Shown piece by piece: positions 7,107-10,160 of a DNA stretch of 10,160 bases (its first letter is position 1; each line of letters opens with the position of its first letter). The stretch is from Hyphomicrobiales bacterium (GTDB lineage Bacteria; Pseudomonadota; Alphaproteobacteria; Rhizobiales; Aestuariivirgaceae). Below the pieces are notes generated by a model. The model did not search any database and had not been told where the DNA came from. It saw only the letters and a list, made by a program, of their open reading frames with translations. The position numbers were made by a program, and so were the translations under genes. The DNA lies in the NCBI GenBank assembly GCA_025362535.1, contig JANYGE010000147.1:1-10160 (forward strand), given 5' to 3'.

Positions 7107-7502
7107 ATGAGCAATACAGATCCTATCAGCGATATGCTGACCCGCATCCGCAACGCGCATATGCGGAGCAAGAATAAAGTAGCTGTTCCAACATCCAAAC
7201 TGCGTGAGCGTGTTTTGGAAGTTCTGCAGAAGGAAGGCTATATCCGTGGTTTTGCTGTGATCGAAAAAGACGGCAAGTCTGAGATCGAAGTGGAATTGAA
7301 ATATTTTGATGGTGCTCCTGTAATCAAGGAAATCCATCGCGTATCAAAGCCAGGCCGCCGCGTTTACGCGTCGGTTGAAACACTTCCATCCGTATTCAAC
7401 GGGCTCGGAATTTCGATCCTCTCCACGCCAAAGGGCGTGATGAGCGATCAGGAAGCCCGTGCCCAGAATGTGGGCGGCGAAGTGCTGTGCACAGTATTCT
7501 GA
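7107..7502 (+). CDS. rpsH: 30S ribosomal protein S8
   Basis: S8 is a primary 16S rRNA-binding protein of the platform; in E. coli it also represses the spc operon by binding mRNA near rplE. The 131-residue product has the typical start [20 protein letters not shown], the middle [16 protein letters not shown] and the C-terminal signature [20 protein letters not shown] followed by VLCTVF. The length is one residue from the usual 130-132. AAGGAGA (7094-7100) overlaps the rpsN stop and lies six bases before the ATG. Whether S8 autoregulates here cannot be told from the sequence; I could not recognise an S8-binding helix by eye. Confidence 0.98.
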   Translation: MSNTDPISDMLTRIRNAHMRSKNKVAVPTSKLRERVLEVLQKEGYIRGFAVIEKDGKSEIEVELKYFDGAPVIKEIHRVSKPGRRVYASVETLPSVFNGLGISILSTPKGVMSDQEARAQNVGGEVLCTVF

Positions 7503-7512
7503 GGTAGAAACC

Positions 7513-8046
7513 ATGTCTCGTATTGGCAAAAAAGTAGTTCCCGTTCCTGCAGGCGTTACCGCCTCCATCAATGGGCAACAGGTCAGCATCAAGGGCCCGA
7601 AGGGCGAGCTCAAGCAAGTTCTGAACGAGTTTGTGCTGGTCAAGATGCAAGAAGATGGCATCAAGGTTGATCCGAAAGATCAAACCAAGTTGTCACGTTC
7701 AAGCTGGGGCCTGTCGCGCACTCTTGTTGCAAACATGGTGCAAGGTGTAACAGTCGGCTATGCAAAGACGCTGGAAATCAACGGTGTTGGTTATTGCGCG
7801 GCTCTCGCGGGCAAGGTGTTGCAACTTAACCTTGGTTATAGCCATGATGTGAACTATGCAGTTCCAGATGGAATCGAAATTAAGGTGCCAAAGCCCACGG
7901 AAATCGTGATCAGCGGCATTGATAAACAGCGCGTTGGCCAAGTGGCTGCCGAAATCCGCGAATATCGTGGACCTGAGCCTTACAAGGGCAAAGGCGTTAA
8001 ATACGCTGGCGAAAAAATCTTCCGCAAGGAAGGCAAGAAGAAGTAA
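7513..8046 (+). CDS. rplF: 50S ribosomal protein L6
   Basis: L6 lies near the factor-binding region of the 50S subunit. The ATG at 7513 was chosen over an upstream in-frame ATG at 7459, which lies inside rpsH, because it begins the family N-terminus ([15 protein letters not shown]) and has GAGG (7501-7504) eight bases upstream. The 177-residue product has the exact usual length, with two repeated alpha/beta domains: IKGPKGEL and [16 protein letters not shown] in the first, INGVGY and [15 protein letters not shown] in the second. It ends in the signature [16 protein letters not shown] followed by a Lys-rich tail. Gaps of 10 and 12 bases flank it. Confidence 0.98.
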   Translation: MSRIGKKVVPVPAGVTASINGQQVSIKGPKGELKQVLNEFVLVKMQEDGIKVDPKDQTKLSRSSWGLSRTLVANMVQGVTVGYAKTLEINGVGYCAALAGKVLQLNLGYSHDVNYAVPDGIEIKVPKPTEIVISGIDKQRVGQVAAEIREYRGPEPYKGKGVKYAGEKIFRKEGKKK

Positions 8047-8058
8047 CGGAACAAAAAG

Positions 8059-8421
8059 ATGGCAAAGAAATTATCAGCACTTTCGCTCCGCACTGCTCGT
8101 GTCCGCAAGGCATTGGCAAAGCGCGAGAATGGGCGGCCCCGTCTTTCGGTGTTCCGTTCAAGCAAGAACATTTATGCTCAGATCATCGATGATGTTAAGG
8201 GCGTAACAGTAGCATCGGCTTCCACTTTGGAAGAAGGCTTCGTGAAAGCGAAGAAGACCGGTGCAGACAAAGCTGCAGCAGAAGCGATTGGCAAGTTGAT
8301 TGCCGAACGTGCTGTTAAAGCGGGCATCAAAGATGTGGTGTTCGATCGCGGCGGTTATATCTACCACGGGCGTGTCAAGGCTTTGGCCGATGCTGCGCGC
8401 AGTGGTGGACTTCAGTTTTAA
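8059..8421 (+). CDS. rplR: 50S ribosomal protein L18
   Basis: L18 binds 5S rRNA together with L5 and helps build the central protuberance. The 120-residue product has the usual length. It starts with a basic segment ([12 protein letters not shown]), then [20 protein letters not shown], the variable middle ([11 protein letters not shown]) and the signature [20 protein letters not shown] ending GGLQF. The start has only GGA (8048-8050) upstream, then an A-rich stretch before the ATG, so the Shine-Dalgarno is weak. The distance from rplF is 12 bases. Confidence 0.97.
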   Translation: MAKKLSALSLRTARVRKALAKRENGRPRLSVFRSSKNIYAQIIDDVKGVTVASASTLEEGFVKAKKTGADKAAAEAIGKLIAERAVKAGIKDVVFDRGGYIYHGRVKALADAARSGGLQF

Positions 8422-8447
8422 TTTTTATAGGACGACAGGCTTAGCAA
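8416..8447 (+). promoter_or_regulatory. A/T-rich leader before rpsE
   Basis: The rplR end and the following gap contain TTTTAATTTTTAT (8416-8428), an A/T-only run in a cluster of mixed composition. Only weak AGG-type sites (8429-8431, 8437-8439) precede the rpsE ATG. An unstructured A/U-rich leader could favour ribosome (S1) binding or be cut by RNase E. The composition is seen; the role is inference. Confidence 0.35.
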
Positions 8448-9002
8448 ATGGCTAAAGAACGCTCCGAACGCAAAGACAACCGCGAAGAAAAAGACAGCGA
8501 GTTTACTGACAAGCTGGTCCACATCAACCGCGTTGCAAAAGTAGTAAAAGGCGGTAAGCGCTTTGGTTTCGCAGCCCTTGTGGTTGTGGGTGACCAAAAG
8601 GGCCGCGTAGGTTTTGGCCACGGTAAAGCCCGTGAAGTGCCAGAAGCTGTGCGCAAAGCTACAGAAGCTGCCAAGCGCACGTTGATCCGTGTGCCTTTGA
8701 AAGAAGGCCGCACCCTTCACCACGATATTGATGGTCGTTGGGGTGCTGGTAAAGTTACTCTTCGTACAGCTCCTGCAGGTACTGGCGTTATCGCTGGCGG
8801 CCCAATGCGTGCTGTGTTTGAATCAGTTGGCATGGCCGACGTTGTTGCGAAATCTCGCGGTTCGTCAAACCCATACAACATGGTTCGTGCAACATTCGAA
8901 GCATTGAAGCAGCAAACTTCCCCACGCTCGGTTGCAAGCCGCCGTGGCAAGAAGGTGAGCGACATTCTTCGCAACCGTACAACTGAAGTTGTTTCGGACT
9001 AA
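8448..9002 (+). CDS. rpsE: 30S ribosomal protein S5
   Basis: S5 is part of the 30S mRNA entry channel and decoding-accuracy machinery. The 184-residue product has a hydrophilic, charged N-terminal extension ([19 protein letters not shown]). Next comes the double-stranded RNA-binding-like domain ([20 protein letters not shown] to [15 protein letters not shown]). The C-terminal domain carries [37 protein letters not shown] and RRGKKVSDI. The [10 protein letters not shown] loop, where spectinomycin-resistance changes occur in other bacteria, looks ordinary. It is about 17 residues longer than E. coli S5, with both ends extended. The ATG is 26 bases after rplR and has a weak Shine-Dalgarno following an A/T-rich stretch. 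Confidence 0.98.
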   Translation: MAKERSERKDNREEKDSEFTDKLVHINRVAKVVKGGKRFGFAALVVVGDQKGRVGFGHGKAREVPEAVRKATEAAKRTLIRVPLKEGRTLHHDIDGRWGAGKVTLRTAPAGTGVIAGGPMRAVFESVGMADVVAKSRGSSNPYNMVRATFEALKQQTSPRSVASRRGKKVSDILRNRTTEVVSD

Positions 9003-9016
9003 AGGACCCGATTATT

Positions 9017-9208
9017 ATGGCAAAAGCACCTGCAAAAACAATTACTCTTGAGCAATATGCCAGTCCGCAGCGTCGCCCCGGCGATCAGCGCGCGACCTTG
9101 ATTGGCTTGAAGCTCAACCGTATTCGCCGTCAATCAACACTTGTTGATTCACCAGCGTTGCGTGGCATGATTGCCAAAGTTGCTCATCTTGTTCGCGTAG
9201 TCGAATAA
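9017..9208 (+). CDS. rpmD: 50S ribosomal protein L30
   Basis: L30 is a small 50S protein present in many but not all bacteria. The 63-residue product fits the family length. It shows [20 protein letters not shown] (the [17 protein letters not shown] pattern of alphaproteobacteria), [20 protein letters not shown] and the end [18 protein letters not shown] (9002-9006) overlaps the end of the rpsE stop and lies ten bases before the ATG, a slightly long spacing. It is in its usual place between rpsE and rplO. Confidence 0.96.
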   Translation: MAKAPAKTITLEQYASPQRRPGDQRATLIGLKLNRIRRQSTLVDSPALRGMIAKVAHLVRVVE

Positions 9209-9227
9209 ACTCTAAGGAAAACCGATT

Positions 9228-9716
9228 ATGAAACTCAATGAGATTGCCGACAATCCCGGCGCCCGCAAAGACCGCAAGCGCATTGGCCGTGGTCTGGGTT
9301 CAGGCACAGGTAAAACTGGTGGTCGCGGTGGTAAGGGTCAAACTGCTCGAAAGGGCGGCGCTAAGCCAGGCTTCGAAGGCGGTCAAATGCCTATTTATCG
9401 TCGTCTGCCAAAGCGTGGCTTTAACAAGCCAAACCAAGTTGAATATAACGCTGTGAATTTGGCCCGTGTTGCAATTGCTGTTGAAGCTAAGAAATTGGAT
9501 GTTAAAAATCCGGTTACTGCTGAAGCGCTTTATGCTGCTGGCGTGATCTCGAAATTGGCCGCAGGCGGTGTTCGCTTGATTGGCAATGCTGAGTTGAAGT
9601 CTGCTCTCAAGTTTGAAGTATTCTATGCAACCAAGGGCGCTATTGCCTCGGTTGAAAAAGCTGGCGGAAGTGTTAAAATTTCCCGCGTGGTTGAAGAAGT
9701 TAAAGCGCACGGTTGA
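9228..9716 (+). CDS. rplO: 50S ribosomal protein L15
   Basis: L15 is a late 50S assembly protein with a long, glycine- and lysine-rich N-terminal extension buried in 23S rRNA. The 162-residue product begins [20 protein letters not shown]. It continues with the Gly-rich [20 protein letters not shown], then [17 protein letters not shown] and NLARV, and has the C-terminal signature region [20 protein letters not shown] ending [12 protein letters not shown]. It is slightly longer than E. coli L15 (144 residues), through the C-terminus. AAGGAA (9214-9219) lies eight bases before the ATG. A 55-base gap with a GC-rich hairpin follows. Confidence 0.98.
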   Translation: MKLNEIADNPGARKDRKRIGRGLGSGTGKTGGRGGKGQTARKGGAKPGFEGGQMPIYRRLPKRGFNKPNQVEYNAVNLARVAIAVEAKKLDVKNPVTAEALYAAGVISKLAAGGVRLIGNAELKSALKFEVFYATKGAIASVEKAGGSVKISRVVEEVKAHG

Positions 9717-9727
9717 TGGTTCTTGGG

Positions 9728-9749
9728 CGGGCCCCCATATAGGGGCCTG
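9728..9749 (+). terminator. GC-rich hairpin between rplO and secY (attenuator or processing site, not a complete terminator)
   Basis: Bases 9728-9735 can pair with 9742-9749 to form an eight-base-pair stem (one G-U pair, six G-C pairs in a row: GGCCCC with GGGGCC) around a six-base loop CATATA. No run of T follows; the next bases are ACACAAGATA. A full Rho-independent terminator is therefore unlikely. It begins 11 bases after the rplO stop and ends 22 bases before the secY ATG. Plausible roles are partial attenuation, transcript processing, or protection of the upstream ribosomal mRNA from 3' decay, which could lower secY output relative to ribosomal proteins. The pairing is seen directly; the role is inference. 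Confidence 0.6.
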
Positions 9750-9771
9750 ACACAAGATACGAGGACGAAAT

Positions 9772-10160
9772 ATGGCATCGGCAGCTGAACAACTTGCGGC
9801 GAATATAAATTTCAGTGCGCTGACCAAGTCAGAAGATCTGAAGAAGCGACTTTGGTTCACGCTGGGTGCGCTCATCGTTTATCGTTTGGGCTCTTACATT
9901 CCAATTCCTGGTATTGATACGCTCGCTGCCGCCAAGTTTGCCGCAACCAATGCCTCTGGTATTTTGGGTTGGGTGAATAATATGGCCGGTGGAGCGCTTG
10001 GCCGCTTAGCTATTTTCGCCCTGAACATCATGCCTTACATTTCTGCTTCGATTATTATGCAGCTGATGACAACCGTCTCGCCGCATTTGGAAGCTTTGAA
10101 AAAAGAAGGCGAATCGGGCCGCAAGAAAATCAATCAATATACGCGCTATGGCACGGTGTT
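9772..10160 (+). CDS. secY: Preprotein translocase subunit SecY, N-terminal part (partial)
   Basis: SecY is the channel subunit of the SecYEG translocon in the inner membrane, where it moves proteins across or into the membrane. The frame is open to the window end and gives 129 residues. They show a cytosolic start (ending in EDLKKR), a first membrane segment at about residues 26-46 containing [18 protein letters not shown], a plug-domain region (about 63-76, [14 protein letters not shown]), and a second membrane segment with the SecY signature [16 protein letters not shown] (84-99). A cytosolic loop follows with [25 protein letters not shown] (9761-9765) lies six bases before the ATG. Its position after rplO is the standard bacterial arrangement. 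The remaining roughly two-thirds of the gene lies outside the window. Confidence 0.98.
   Translation, partial: MASAAEQLAANINFSALTKSEDLKKRLWFTLGALIVYRLGSYIPIPGIDTLAAAKFAATNASGILGWVNNMAGGALGRLAIFALNIMPYISASIIMQLMTTVSPHLEALKKEGESGRKKINQYTRYGTV

Noticed and set aside
7459..7512. Upstream in-frame extension of rplF
   Set aside because: It lies inside rpsH; GAGG and the family N-terminus support ATG 7513.
9300..9875. 191-codon open frame on the minus strand opposite rplO and the secY start
   Set aside because: The translated product has no recognisable family, it crosses two confident genes and the hairpin, and no ribosome binding site or promoter was evident.

Overview
This window is one uninterrupted, plus-strand ribosomal-protein gene cluster, the joined str-S10-spc region found in most bacteria. 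It starts in the last 94 codons of tuf (elongation factor Tu) and then carries rpsJ, rplC, rplD, rplW, rplB, rpsS, rplV, rpsC, rplP, rpmC, rpsQ (S10 part), followed by rplN, rplX, rplE, rpsN, rpsH, rplF, rplR, rpsE, rpmD, rplO (spc part). It ends in the first 129 codons of secY. All 23 genes were identified from the translated proteins and from gene order. No RNA gene, mobile element, CRISPR array or convincing promoter was seen.

The proteins point to an alphaproteobacterium. L4 opens in the alphaproteobacterial style ([20 protein letters not shown]) and L24 ends in an ATIDG-type tail. S14 is the long, zinc-free 101-residue form, L3 and L5 carry low-complexity terminal extensions, and tuf runs directly into rpsJ. 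Base composition is moderate. I cannot place the organism below class from these data.

Layout: 1-286 tuf end; 298-5385 S10-type genes; 5399-9716 spc-type genes; 9772 to the end secY. Gaps are mostly 1-32 bases. Four junctions overlap (rplD/rplW 4 bases, rplV/rpsC 1 base, rplN/rplX 1 base, rplX/rplE 8 bases), which favours translational coupling. The largest gap, 55 bases between rplO and secY, contains a GC-rich hairpin. The cluster therefore looks like one long transcript that supplies stoichiometric small- and large-subunit proteins, with the protein-export channel gene at the downstream end.

I found no undescribed system here. The points worth a second look are: an altered form of the near-invariant HPHGGG segment of L2 next to the peptidyl-transferase centre; unusual residues at the tips of the L4 and L22 loops that line the exit tunnel; the hairpin before secY; an approximately 38-residue basic and flexible N-terminal extension on L5; and some weak or unusual translation starts (rplB, rpsS, rplV, rpsE).
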